From assembly GCA_025531455.1 (NCBI GenBank), contig JAMYHL010000094.1:1-64000 (forward strand): DNA of 64,000 nt, given 5' to 3'. This document shows, piece after piece, positions 36,901-47,878 of the stretch; position 1 is the stretch's first letter, and every line of letters starts with the position of its first letter. Position numbers and translations under genes: made by a program. This DNA is from Apiotrichum sp. Y4204 (lineage: Eukaryota; Basidiomycota; Tremellomycetes; Trichosporonales; Trichosporonaceae). The notes below the pieces were generated by a model. The model was not told the origin of the DNA. It made no database searches and saw only the letters and a list, made by a program, of their open reading frames with translations.

Positions 36901-37415
36901 CAGACATCGAGTTGTGTTGGATCGCATCGCGAGTGTCGAGGTTGGCAGTGTCGAGGTTGGGGGAGGTTGGCTGGGTGATTCGAATTTTAATGGAATTTTT
37001 TCGGATCCGAATTGACCAGTCACCATCCACCCTACAGCGAGCATTGACGTCGCAACCCGACACACTGCGACGATGCAAGACCAAGCGACAACTCGGGCCT
37101 GTCGTAGGGGCAGCACTGCGTGCATACTGCGCAGTTGAGGACCGCTATCGCAAGCGGAATCGGTCCTCGCCTTGCTGCAGGGTCTGCCGCCACCGACTGC
37201 CACGCCGCACCCCGCCGTCGTATTCCGCCTCGCCGTGTCGACCGCTGCTGCCCGTATCGCATTCCGAGATGTTTCCCTTCTCCGTGTCTTGGACTCACTT
37301 GACCTGTTCGGCGTCAGCATCATATCACTCCGGGGTGGTGCCGGTGGTCATCTTTTTTCGCCTCATTACAAAGCAATGTCCATGTCCAGCGTGCCAGGCC
37401 GTCCGTACGCACCAT
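33992..37415 (-). CDS. EFT2: Translation elongation factor 2 (eEF2)
   Basis: Five coding exons are read on the minus strand: 37413-37415 (only ATG), 37299-37303 (5 nt), 36668-36688 (21 nt), 36605-36613 (9 nt) and 33992-36467. They join to 837 aa starting MVNFTIDEIRELMDKPTNIR, which matches the family N-terminus residue for residue. eEF2 is the GTPase that drives ribosomal translocation. Visible signatures are P-loop AHVDHGKST, switch region RFTDTRQDE (kinase-site threonine), G2-G4 motifs DSPGHVDFS and NKVDR, and the diphthamide histidine in [15 protein letters not shown]. Introns are 109, 610, 54 and 137 bp. The start was set at 37415 because the ATG is followed directly by GTGCGT and gives the conserved MVNF. 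The coding part is highly biased toward C-ending codons, as expected for a very abundant protein. The neighbouring tRNAs are unrelated. Confidence 0.95.
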
Positions 37416-38403
37416 TTTGAACGAGTTTTTTTAATGGGTTTTAAAGGAGAGAAGGGGGGTGGCGAAGAGCCGGAAGGATGACTTTGGTGCAAGGGTTATT
37501 AAGCCGAAGCACGCAAGAGTGCGATGAAGTTGGGGAGGAGAAAAAATAAAAAGGAGAGGTTGCAAGTATAATCAGCGCGTCCTGGGTGGTAGTGGTAGTG
37601 GGTGTGGTGGTGGTGGTGGTGCAGGTGGTGGTGCGCTGGCAGAGGGAGGGGGGGGGAGCAGCGGAGGGGTGGTGTGGGTGCGGCCGGCCAAGGCGGCAGA
37701 AGGGGGTGTGGCTGGGGAGGAGGAGGCCGGTGCGTGAAAATCAGCGTCACTTTGGCCGGGCGGTGTTTGCGATGTGGCACACCCGGTCTGTTCCGTCCAT
37801 TATCCATTGTTGATGGCCGTGGAGCCTTGGGGGGGGGGGGGGGGCGGTTAACGGCGCCAAAATGCACAAATGGCCACGGCCATGCACGGATATGCACGGA
37901 TGACCATGTGCTCCCATGCTCCCCTCTCGCGCTTTCACCCCCGCCCTCATCATCATCATCAAAGCCAATAAGATTACAGCATCCCGCGGCCCTTTGTGGT
38001 CCCAGGGTGCGCGCATTACAGCAACACTCCCCTACGGCCGGGCCATGTCACAACTGACGGAGGTGCGCCGTGTGAAGGCCCCGGGGGGGTGTGGGTTGGG
38101 TGGCTTGCGAAGCGTCAAGATATCAAAAGGCGGGGGCTCGACAGGGAGAGACGACGGTGACGAAGCCTTGGAGGCCGCTCAACAACGCTAGATCCACAGC
38201 TGCAAGTAAACTACACATTTGCAGTTCATCTTGACCTCCATTGTCTCGCGGTGACCCAGCCAGCAGCGAGCGCCTTTGTCTCGGCCCTGTGACTCTGACT
38301 GCCTGAGCATTTGCTAATACAATTTACTGGTCGGGATATACAGTACTGTACCAATAACTGAACCCCATACTTCTGCCTTACAAGTATGCAGCCTTTCACG
38401 CCC
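37416..38403. other. eEF2 promoter region with simple repeats
   Basis: Seen here are GTGGTGG-type runs (37580-37630), a poly-G tract of about 14-16 near 37829-37843, and otherwise no coding signal. A pyrimidine-rich tract on the minus strand precedes the eEF2 ATG. Confidence 0.5.
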
Positions 38404-39036
38404 TCACGTGATCGTAACCACGCGGCCACCACCTGCGTTCTGTTCGATGTTGTGGCGTCGTCGCAGGCGGAAACCTCTAGCGATGAAGTCCAACTGTGGG
38501 AGTTGACAGTGGCAGTCCATGCATCGGTGCCCACGATGGCCACCTCCGAATATAGCTACCGCTTGCTGGCCAGCGCTCGCATGCGACGGGAAGGGGACGG
38601 GGTAAACTGCGACCTGGCACATGCTACGGAGGTAGTCGTTGCAGGTACTTGCGGTCATTGCCCGATCCCCAAAGTTCGCCGCATTCAATCCGGCGGTTGG
38701 CTGCACGAAGGCGTTGTCGTTGACCGCGAGAATAATGGGAATATTCTGGCGGTCGGCCTTGATGGGGAGCTCCACCCTTTGTTTGTCCAGTGGGATGGAG
38801 TTCGGGGCGTAGATGTGGTTGATCGACGGATCATTCTCGAGGATTCCGTTGATCACGCCAAGCAGAATGAATAGAAGCGGCCCATTGAACGCGGGCTTGT
38901 CATACTCGAACAGCTTGTACTTCCTTCCCTGGGGATATCAGAACGACGTCGCGACAGAGCGCCTAATGGTACATTACAAACCTTCCCGGCCTCCCAGGAC
39001 CGGCAGGTGCCGTCCGCAGATGGCCCGTCCGTCGGG
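38404..39036 (-). CDS. Unrecognised coding segment (probable 3' part of the locus at 39.7 kb)
   Basis: Two minus-strand exons are suggested: 38982-39036 and 38404-38928, separated by a 53-bp intron with GTTTGT donor and CCCCAG acceptor. The encoded text (KYKLFEYDKPAFNGPLLF, INGILENDPSINHIYAPN, NIPIILAVNDNAFVQPTA) is non-repetitive, mixed in composition and protein-like, unlike nearby chance frames. The last ~50 residues look like read-through into non-coding sequence, so the true end may be earlier. No family was recognised. An upstream acceptor-like CTCTAACCGTACAG supports a further 5' exon, but the exon that would join in frame ends in a stop at 39099. It is either one gene with unresolved splicing or a decaying gene. 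Confidence 0.4.
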
Positions 39037-39098
39037 CTGTACGGTTAGAGTTGGTCGTCTGTGGCAGAGCTAATATCACTTCGGGCCCCTCGTAGCCA

Positions 39099-39706
39099 TC
39101 AGCGCTCGTCCGATGCGATGTGGAAGGCGATTGCAAGGTTGACGTTGAGCCGATTGATATTGAAGTCAACGGCTGAATTCGACGAGTAAAGCGTCGCAAT
39201 GAGGTTCTCCAAGACTTCCGCGTCTGGGACGCGGCGTGTCTTCGATTGGTAATGCAGTCCGAATCGGCGGACTAGGGCCGTGCGGGTGTACGATTTCATT
39301 GAAATCTTCACGCCGCTATCGACCCATCGGCCAGAATGCCGAACCCATGCTCGGCTGACAATGGTTAGGGCAGTCGAGGATCAGTGACTCACCACAACGG
39401 CTCGATTTTGCTCAAGACCCTGTTGCACGACAACACGTTGTTTTCTTTGTCGATAATTCCCATCCCTCGACTCGCAACATAAAACGCCAAACCATGCCCA
39501 ATCTTGATAGAGATATTGAGCGGTGCTACGCACGATGTTAGACCCAAACAAAAACGTTCCACGGCCTACTCACAATCCTTACGCGTCGCGTCCGCAACAC
39601 TCAGTTCACCAGCCCATTCTCTGTATTGGGCACGGAGATTGTGGCAGGATCCGTGGATAACTGCGTTCCGTGGCGATCGAGATGACCGGGTGGGGTCGAC
39701 TGGCAT
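39099..39706 (-). CDS. Unrecognised multi-exon protein, 173 aa as read
   Basis: Three minus-strand exons (39574-39706, 39393-39525, 39099-39354) with introns of 48 and 38 bp join in one frame from an ATG at 39706 to a TGA at 39099. Segments include VIHGSCHNLRAQYREWAG, ISIKIGHGLAFYVASRG, YTRTALVRRFGLHYQ and LENLIATLYSSNSAVDFNIN. Both introns have good donors (GTGAGT) and acceptors, which argues the locus is or was genuinely expressed. No domain, signal peptide or membrane helix is evident. The stop comes just before another coding segment (38404-39036), so the gene may continue or be broken. Function is unknown. Confidence 0.45.
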
Positions 39707-40989
39707 TGACCATTCCGGCCGTGTGCTTGAAGTATGTAACTGCACCCGCCGCAGACGGCGTTCTGCCTAGCCGCACCCCGAGGTTGGTTTAAATAGAGCT
39801 TACAGTAGATGCTCGCATGGATGACAAGAGGGGTACAGAGGGAAAGAGATCAGCGCTTAGAGTATGAAGGTCTGTAGGCCATGTGACAGCTAGGTAGTAC
39901 GGATGCGGCAGCTGTCGGGTCAGGCTTGGGTTCAAGGTGATAGGAACTTGCTCATATTCTTCCCTCTGCTTTGTTGGGACGGCCAGCGCGTTACCCCACG
40001 GGCCGCCCCTGGTGTCGCCGTGGTCGGCCCTTGTACTGCTCAGCTGCAAGTTACGTCGTACTGTACCCGCGTCCTGAAGCAGTATTCATCGCTCTCTCTC
40101 TTGCAGCTGCAACAGGCTCGATGTACCGTGCATCACCCATGATCGTTGTCTTACAAGTTTGGAGCTGTGACCAATAAAGTGGCTACTTTAGAGAAATAAT
40201 CGTTTACGACCCAACGCAGTTCGAGAAAAGCCCGACGAGACCTCGAGAAACGTTGGAATAGTGCCTACATATCTGAGTCGAGTTGAACTCCGTTCGAAGC
40301 TTGACTGAAGCCGACTGAAGACGCACAAATGCCCAACCAAAGCGTGATAAAAACAGGCAGGCCCTGGCCAAAGCCTGTCCCAAGTCAGACTCACACCTGC
40401 CCGCAGTCCATAACTGGGCCAGGGGCGCTTTTAAACTCGAGTACCTGTCTGCGAGCGTGCAAGTGGTCCTACAGAAAACAGCGGCCTCTGGGTAGAATTT
40501 ACCTTGACAGGTCACGTTGGCAAGCTGGTAGGAGAGCACATATTCCAACCATGCTAAAATCTATTTCTGCATGTCCGCTGTCGCCGGTCTGTCGTTGTTA
40601 CTCAATGTGGACGTGCCGTTCTGTCTCTGACTTTCTTTGTTATGGTGTTGACCTGGTACTGCTACAGTACGATCTCACCAAAGGCCAATCACATTTAACC
40701 CCCCTGTAGTAATGTAGCGGGCCAGTTTACACACTTGAAAGAAAAATATGTAAAAATGAGCAGAACCAGCTACATCCTTAACATCGATGTCCAACGGGTG
40801 GCACTGCCACCCTGACCCCAAAGCCGTTTGATCGTGGCACCCCCAGGACCATTCTAGAGTGGAGGCACGGAAGCAAACGGTTCCCAACACCCATTCCGGC
40901 AACTTCCCCGATCCAGTTGGACCATCACATTCCTCACAACGTCCACCTCCCAACGCCTCCGACTCGACCCCCGACATCAGCAGACCACA
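39707..40989. other. Intergenic region upstream of SWC2
   Basis: No gene was recognised in 1.3 kb. It is more AT-rich than the flanking coding DNA. Short frames here lack family features. Confidence 0.5.
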
Positions 40990-43359
40990 ATGGCGGAGAC
41001 GGTGACGACGGGACGCGCGAAGCGCAGCACAGCGGGTAACCGGTGAGTGGCGGTGGGTGCGCGGCGCTGACAACAGCATGCGCGAGCTGCTTGAGAAGGC
41101 GCATGCAGAGGACAACAAGGAGGGGTCGCGCGACGAGGACGCGGACGACGTCGAGTTCGAGGCGCCGCGTGAGTGCCCAGTGATGCTGTATCTGACGCGA
41201 TAGAGGATCAGCGGGATGTCTTCCTCGAGGAGTTTGCGGACACGGACGACGAGCTGGACGACGACGATGATGACGAGGAGGGCGCGGTGCGCCGCGAAGA
41301 ACGGCGAAAGGTGCGTTCGCGCGTGAGGTGTAGGGTATTAAAACTACAGGGCAAGTCGAAGGCGATTTTCAACCCGCTCGTCAAGGCGCCGCGTCCGGAC
41401 TGGTCGACGCTGAAGCCGCGCGAGTCGGACCTTGCGCTGCTAGATCCGAATATCGACATCGACAAGATGGCGCCGTCGACGCTGATCCTTGAGATCCGGA
41501 GGAAGCGCCGCGAGCAGAAGCGGCAGCAGCGGTCCGAGACGCGCCGCTCGAACCTGCGTGCGTCGACGCTCAAGACGGAGATTGATCTCATCGAGAAGGA
41601 AAAGGCGGAGAAGATTGCGCTCGCGAGCAGCAGGAAGGGGCGCAAGGCGCAGCACGAGACGGGCGAGGTGCGCGGCGCCCGGCCCATGACTCAGGACGAG
41701 CTTATTGCGGCTGCGTTGGAGGAGGAGGAGCGCAATAAGGAGGCGCTCACCGACTGGCTGAAGAAGGAGGAGGAGCGGCGCGAGCTGCGCCGTGTGGGGA
41801 GGAAGCGCGTGCGTGGACCACGATGGACGTGGATCAGCCGCACGGTCGGCAAGCTCGTCGAGGTCGTGGAGCCGGAAAGCGGGAAGGCTGATGGGCCGTC
41901 CGGGTCCGGGAGCCGGATAGAGGATGACAAGGCCCCTGAGAAGTCTGATGAGGTGCCAGAGGCTTCTGGGAGTGGCAAATCGGCGGATCTCGAGGCACCA
42001 GCACAACATGCTGAGTCATCAAGACCAGCGGGCGATCAGACCGCCGGCACCGATGCCCCTGCTCCACCTGCGGGTGACTCGACACAGACGCCTACGACAG
42101 CGAGCGACAAGAACGGCAAGGACGACGTGTTGGCGAAAGCGGCAGCAGCCACGACAAGCGCGGACGATGCCACACCAACGTCGGCCGACGCGCCACCCAA
42201 GACAGCCAAGGCTCCGACTGGCGACGCACTCGGCAACGATTCCATTTCAGCGGCGCCAGCAGTGGAGGCTCCTGCACCCACTCCTGGACCTCCCTCGGCC
42301 CCTTCAGAACTCACTACTGCAGGAAATGTTAACGAGGATAAAGGCGAAACGCCGGCCACTGCTACTGGGGAACCTGCAAGTGAAAAGGAATTCGTCTCTG
42401 TTCTTTCAGACAAACCCCCAGCTTCGACCAGCGCGGGCGCTGCGGATACTGCCCAGGCAGGTCCAAGCCCTGTGACGAAAGATAAGGAACAGGACACTGG
42501 GAAGAGCGAGGACAAGGGCGAGAACAAGGGTGATGATAAGGGCAAGGGCAAGGACCCAGGCATGGACGTGGACGAAGCCCCGGACGCTGTCCGGAACAAC
42601 GACAAGAACAACGCCACAGTCCCCGTCAACGAGGCTCCTGATCCGTCCGCTGCGCCTGCGACTTCGAGTATCCCTCCTTCGGCTATAACCTCTGCTGCAC
42701 CGACCACTGCTCCTCCTGCCACGCCTGTCACTCACCCTTCCACCACCGCCCCCGCCCCGACGACCGCCAACCCTGCCGCCGATGCCCCAGACGCACCCGA
42801 CGCCCCAACCGGCCCCTACATGCGCAACTACCTGATCCTCTCACAGGTGCCCGGTGGCCTCCCGGCCGAGCTCGCGCTCATCCTAGGCGGGCACGTGGAC
42901 TGGAGCGACGTGCGCGTCATCCCGGCACGGAACAGGCCGATCAACCGGCGTCCCCCTGTCGACCTCTTCACTGGGCAGGCGGCACGATACCGACACCCGG
43001 AGAGCATGGTGCCGTACGGTTCCGTCGAGAGCTTCCGCACGCTCCAGGCCGTCCTTGACGGGCGCTTCGTCTGGAGCGAGGCGGGGTGGTGGGCCGGCGG
43101 AGAGGCGGATGTGCCTGCTGACGGGGTGGACGTGGCGGCGTGGAGGGAGGCGACGGCGCGTGGGTGGCTTGCCGGGAGGGAGATCAAGCCCGAGCCCGAG
43201 CCTGAGCCTGAGCCCGAGGTCGAGGTGGCTGAGGAGGTGGAAGGGGAGGTGGAGGAGGAAGAGCCCGAGGCCCCCAAGACGCGTAAGCGCGAGCGCACGA
43301 GCTCGCGTAAGCGCAAGACGCCCGCACCGAAGAAGGGCAAGACCAAGCGGCGCCGATAG
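40990..43359 (+). CDS. SWC2: YL1/VPS72 histone-variant chaperone (SWR1 complex subunit)
   Basis: Four exons (40990-41042, 41077-41168, 41204-41310, 41350-43359) join to about 753 aa. YL1/Swc2 binds H2A.Z-H2B and guides its deposition by SWR1. The N-terminus carries the diagnostic RSTAGNRMRELLEKAHAED, then an acidic histone-binding stretch (VFLEEFADTDDELDDDDDDEE), then SKAIFNPLVKAPRPDW. A long Ala/Pro/Ser/Asp low-complexity linker (~350 residues) precedes the YL1_C domain: TGQAARYRHPESMVPYGSVE, followed by FRTLQAVLDGRFVW. The C-terminus is an (EP)n acidic stretch followed by a basic KRRR tail. The first coding exon stops inside NR|MRE, and the 39-bp third intron is a multiple of three and would read through if retained. 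The linker is unusually long for the family. Confidence 0.88.
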
Positions 43360-43408
43360 ACGAGTATTATAACGCTGTTGTACATCATGCTACAATTGTT
43401 ACATGTAT

Positions 43409-46006
43409 CTATCCCCTGGATTTCCATTTCTGCCAGTCGATGGGCTGTTTTCTGGCCGGGCGCGCGTCGAGGACACGTAGCGGCGCGAACGTCGGGCGGC
43501 CGTGGGCGCAGATCCACGGATTGCGCGTTGCGGCCAGGCGCGCGATGAGACGGGTGCATTGCTCCACGTCGAGGCGGTCCTCGAACATGATCGCGCCTGT
43601 GGTCAGCTGAGTAAATGTTTTGGGACCCACCACGACAGGCCTTGGAGTTTGCGAGCTCGACCATCTCGGGGGCCATCCAACGTTGCACGCGCGCGCCGCC
43701 AGGGTCGGAGGCAAGGAGCGCCTGGATCTCGCCCATGTCTGCCGCGAGGATGGGGAGGTAGAGTTTCAGGAGACGGGTCATCTCGGCCTTCTTCGCCAGC
43801 CGCTCGAGGAGGGACGGCACTCGCGTGACGCTAATTTGGAGATAATCGCCTTCTGGAAGCGTCGGAGGCGCGAGCTCGATGCCCCACCGCCGGAGAATGT
43901 CACGCACGCCGGGCAGTTCCAGCATCTCGCCCTCGGCGCGCGTCAGCACCACCCCTAGGTCGCCTTCCTCCAGTTCTCGAGTGGGCATGTCCCCGGCAAA
44001 TCCGTCGCACAGCGCGTCCAGGATTCCCTCGACTGCCGCGCGCTCGTCAGCTGCGTGCTGGTCGAACACTACGAGGACGCGCTTAGCATCGGCAGGCAGG
44101 ACGCAGGCGACAAACTTGCGGTCAACTTGCCCAAGGACGCGCGCTGACGCGAGCGTCGAGATGGGAAAGGTAACATCGAGTGAGGGAAGGTCAGGTACTG
44201 GACGGAGCTCGCGGCTGCGAATCGGAAGCACGCCCGTGTCGAGTTTCTGGTGTCAGCTGCAACAAAAACTTCTAGCTCACTTCCATAATGTCGTGAATCC
44301 AGTTGGGGTTCGTGTGCAGAGGAGAGGGTGGGTCCTCCACCAGGGGAACAGGGACGGGGGACGCGGGATGGTCGCCATCAGGCCCACTATCCCCATCAAG
44401 GACGTTGGCCACACTCCCGAGGGCAACACGCGTCGGGGTTACAGGCGCGGAGAGCGGTGAACGGGCTCGCAGAGGTATCGCCTTCTGCAGACGTGGTGCC
44501 TTCTCCGCCCGGGGGCGTAACGGCGATCCGCGGCGCTTACTCGGACTTGGGGTCGGCGAGGCGGTCGTCGCGCGTGGCCCGAATCCCTGGCGGCGAAGAA
44601 AGTCGTCGACAACAGCGACGAGAAAGGACCGCACCTTGCCAGCGTCCTGACAGTTAGATGATTACATCCGGCTAACTGACTTTGTACCCGAGTGTTGTCT
44701 TGCGTGGCTCGTATGCGGCATCGACCTCGTCAGGCGGGAGCGTGATATCCAGGACGTACACGGGATGGCGTTCCAGGCGGCGCGGTGAAGGGCGCTTCGT
44801 CGGCCCCTCAATGTCGTCCGTAAGGTCACTGGCCTGAGGTCAGAGAAGCTTGATGCAATGCAGCCGAATTTTAACAACCAACCATTGAGGAAAACCTGCT
44901 GGCCGCAAACTGGCGCGAGATGACCTGCTGCAGATCTGATGACTCGAGTGGGTATCCGTTGACGTCTGCGTGAGCGGCATCGCGGAGCGGACATACAGAG
45001 ATGTTGGTGGGCCTGCTGTGAGCGCAGATCTCGGGAGAAGATGCTTCAATGCAGCTTCGGAGAAGTCAAAGAAGCTGCTTCCCTGCTCACCTTTGTCACC
45101 GCGCCTTCGAGGCTAATGAACCCATCGACGCGCCGCGCGCCCGCGGAGACATGTACGCTCTGCGTCCGTTCCACCCCCGCGGAGCCATAGAGCGCCTTGA
45201 ACGCCGCAAGCGAGTTGCGCGCCTGAGGTCAAATAAGGCCAGATACAGGAGACATTCACGTATCTGAGCACAAAACCAGAAAGCGCCGTACTCACACCAG
45301 AAAGCGAGACGACCTTCCTCGCCCCGCCAACACGCTCCTCCCACAACGTCCACCGCACAGACGGGTGGACGAGGGCCAGAGTCTCAATTTCTCTCCGACA
45401 AGAGGCAAGCGTGGCCCGTCCCGCGATACCCGCTGCACGCACGGGGACAGAGTTGAATAGGTCACGCACGGCGACCGTGGTTCCCTGTCCTCGACCTAGG
45501 TCTCGCGGTCCGAGGAAGATGGTGTTTCGATTCTGCTGTGAGCTCACATGGATGGGCTCCCTAGCTCACCTTGATTACCTTTGCGCAGGCCGGAGCACCG
45601 CGCACTCGGGACGTAATCTCTACAAGAGCAAGGGCAGAGATCGCGGCGAGCGCTTCGCCACGGAACCCATACTCCGTGCCAGCCATACCGCTCTCCGCCG
45701 TGTCCTTACTGCTCACTGGCTGTAAGTTACGCTCCTTCCTTCTGGCCACGTACCGTGCGGCTCTCCAATATACACCATGTCGAAAGCCGGGATACCCTCG
45801 CCGTCGTCTTCAAGCCGCATGCTCTCTTCCCCGGGCTGGAGGGAGACCCACGCCTCGATGCGAGTTGCGCGCGCGTCGAGCGCGTTGTGTGCCAGTTCGG
45901 AAAGGACCGTCGGCAGGGACGGGATAACGAGCGAGGCGCGTAGCCGCGAGGCTGTGGGGCGTGCGAGGGCGTTAATGCGGGACGAGGGTCCTGCTTCTGC
46001 GTTCAT
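43409..46006 (-). CDS. MLH3: DNA mismatch-repair / meiotic endonuclease MLH3
   Basis: Nine minus-strand exons (45754-46006, 45570-45715, 45296-45535, 45091-45222, 44883-45029, 44681-44833, 44281-44646, 43631-44246, 43409-43596) join to about 746 aa. MutL-homolog ATPase motifs are ELAHNALDARAT (catalytic Glu, Mg-binding Asn), DDGEGIP, and YGFRGEALAAIS. The C-terminal nuclease motif DQHAADERAAVE matches DQHA(X)2E(X)4E. It is supported by KACRGAIMF and CAHGRPT, so the MLH1-MLH3 endonuclease is predicted to be active in mismatch repair and meiotic crossover resolution. MLH3 rather than PMS1 is preferred because of the short linker, the ACR/CAHGRP context and overall length. Four introns are exactly 34 bp. 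Exon 5 was placed to restore a VNGYPLESSDLQQVISRQF segment expected before the linker. It ends about 50 bp past the stop of SWC2 on the other strand (convergent). Confidence 0.88.
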
Positions 46007-46497
46007 TGTCAGGAGAAAGGCATCGAAATGAATGGAGAATGCAAGTGTTGGAAAGAGAAGGAGGTTTGCAACTTGCTGACCTGTACTACAGTTCTTGATT
46101 TCTGGGTGGCGACCTCCACCTTCCCTCCACCCTTCACTGTACGGTGGACGGCATGAAGCAGTTTTCATGCGAACATGCTGTCCGTTGCTGCGCGACCGGC
46201 CCTCCTCTCTCAATCTCTTCACCCACTCGCAGCACGCAACCATGCATAGACCCTGATAGCACAGATGAATGCGCGGCACGCACACTACAATACAGTACAG
46301 CGAGCGCATATTAGGCGGATCCAGCGTGATCGATGTAAAGGGGGATATGGACGACAATGGGTATGAGCCAGCGTCGGGTATACCGGGGTATCGGGGTGCC
46401 GTTGAGGCAGGATGTTGTTTGGATGTTGTTTTCTTGTCCATGTCGTGAAATGCCATGGAACAGGTTGCTTCCTCCGGCGGCAGATAGCACCATACGC
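46007..46497. other. Intergenic region MLH3 promoter / OPI3 3' end
   Basis: About 490 bp separates the MLH3 start codon from the OPI3 stop. No other feature was recognised. Confidence 0.5.
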
Positions 46498-47878
46498 TTA
46501 GTCGGTGTCATCGGCGTCGCTCTGGCGCGCACGGCTGCGGCTGCGGGTGACGCGCATGGGGCTGGCGGTAGGGACAGCGGCGCCGTCCTGCTGCACGAGC
46601 ACGCTCTTGCGAGACGAGCGGCGGCGGGGGGTCTGGGTGCCGGTCGCGGCCGCGGTGGAAGTGGCAGTCGCGGACTCGGTCTTGGCGGCCCGGGGCTTGC
46701 GGGGGGTCTGGGGGGCCTCGGGAACGGCGGCGGGGTGCGGGGCCGGGGCCTCGACCGAAGCAGCCTTCTTGTCCGCAGCCTTAGCGGCCGTGGTGTAGAT
46801 CATGTCAGTGAAGGGGCTGCCGTTAGCAACAATCATCAACACCCACTTACCCCTCGTACTTGAGAGCGACAGAGTAGACGATCCACACAAGGGCGGAAAT
46901 GGCAATACCCGCGGGGCTCTCGTACCAGATCGCCGTGCCGAGGAAGGCCATGGCGGAGCCGACGTACATCGGGTCGTTGAGAACGTTGAAGGGGAAGCAC
47001 GTGACACGCTCCTTCATGAGGATGCCGCAGTAGTCGCCGAGGTACGTGCCGGTCACGCCGAGGGCCCACATCGAGGTGACGACAAAGACCTGGCCGGCGA
47101 GGAAGAGGCCGACCGCGAGCGCCTTGAACGCGGGGTCAGCAAGAACCTTGAGGTGCGGCTGGTCCTTGAGGGCAGCCTGGTAGCTGTGATGTTAGACAAA
47201 GTGGCATGAGGTGAGATGGGATGCGCGAGATGATGTGGATACGAATTCCTTCAGACAATCACCCAGAACCGGCATTGCCGGGTGTGCTGTCACGACATCC
47301 CCGCGTATCCTCTACTCACAGGTGGTCGCGCAGGATGCCGAGCGAGAAAATGGTGACGGCAAGGAAGTAGCACGCATTGTACGGCGAGCCCAGGGCCTTG
47401 GTGAGCGTGCGCTTGCGGTACTCTGGTGGTCAGAATCGAGATTAGAGAGAGAGAGGGGGAGGGAGTGAGAGGCACAGGACAGAGAGCGACAGAGATGGTA
47501 GAAGAAAGAGCGACAGAGACAGGGTAGAAACAGAAGGGAGGGAGAGATAGAGAGCGATGGCGACGAACGTCCTAAGCGAAACAGAGTGGATAGAAGCCGA
47601 GAAATCACCCGACTTCCTCCCGGCGTATCTACTCCTCAACATACCATCTCCTCAACCCCTCTCCTCCATGACTCTCGCCGCCATAGCAATCACGTACCAT
47701 TCCGCGCAACGATATTCCAGTAAATCGGGTTAAACAGCACGCTCCCAACCGCGATCCACAGGCTGGGCTTGGACACGTCGACAAGCGCCGCGAGGTTGTC
47801 CGGCGCGGCGTAGATGTACCCCTTGTTCGAGAGGTGTGCCGCGAGCTTGGGCGGGAGGTGGGCGAGGAGCGCGTCCAT
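46498..47878 (-). CDS. OPI3: Phospholipid N-methyltransferase (OPI3/PEMT family)
   Basis: Four minus-strand exons (47698-47878, 47320-47422, 46851-47183, 46498-46816) join to about 311 aa. The enzyme uses S-adenosylmethionine to methylate phosphatidyl-monomethyl- and dimethylethanolamine to phosphatidylcholine in the ER membrane. Family features are NPIYWNIVARNEYRKRTLTK, the conserved GTYLGDYCGILMKERVTCFP and FNVLNDPMYVGSAMAFLGTA, and about four hydrophobic spans. The core ends near residue 210; a ~100-residue Ala/Pro/Lys/Arg-rich C-terminal tail follows (KPRAAKTES, TPRRRSSRKS, RVTRSRSRARQ), not present in the short yeast enzyme. The first intron (275 bp) contains a GAGA-rich simple repeat. 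The 34-bp last intron separates the core from the tail. Confidence 0.88.
47430..47560. repeat. GA-rich simple repeat inside OPI3 intron 1
   Basis: Repeated AGAGAG and GACAGAG words form an imperfect purine tract on the + strand (pyrimidine-rich on the gene strand). Confidence 0.6.
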
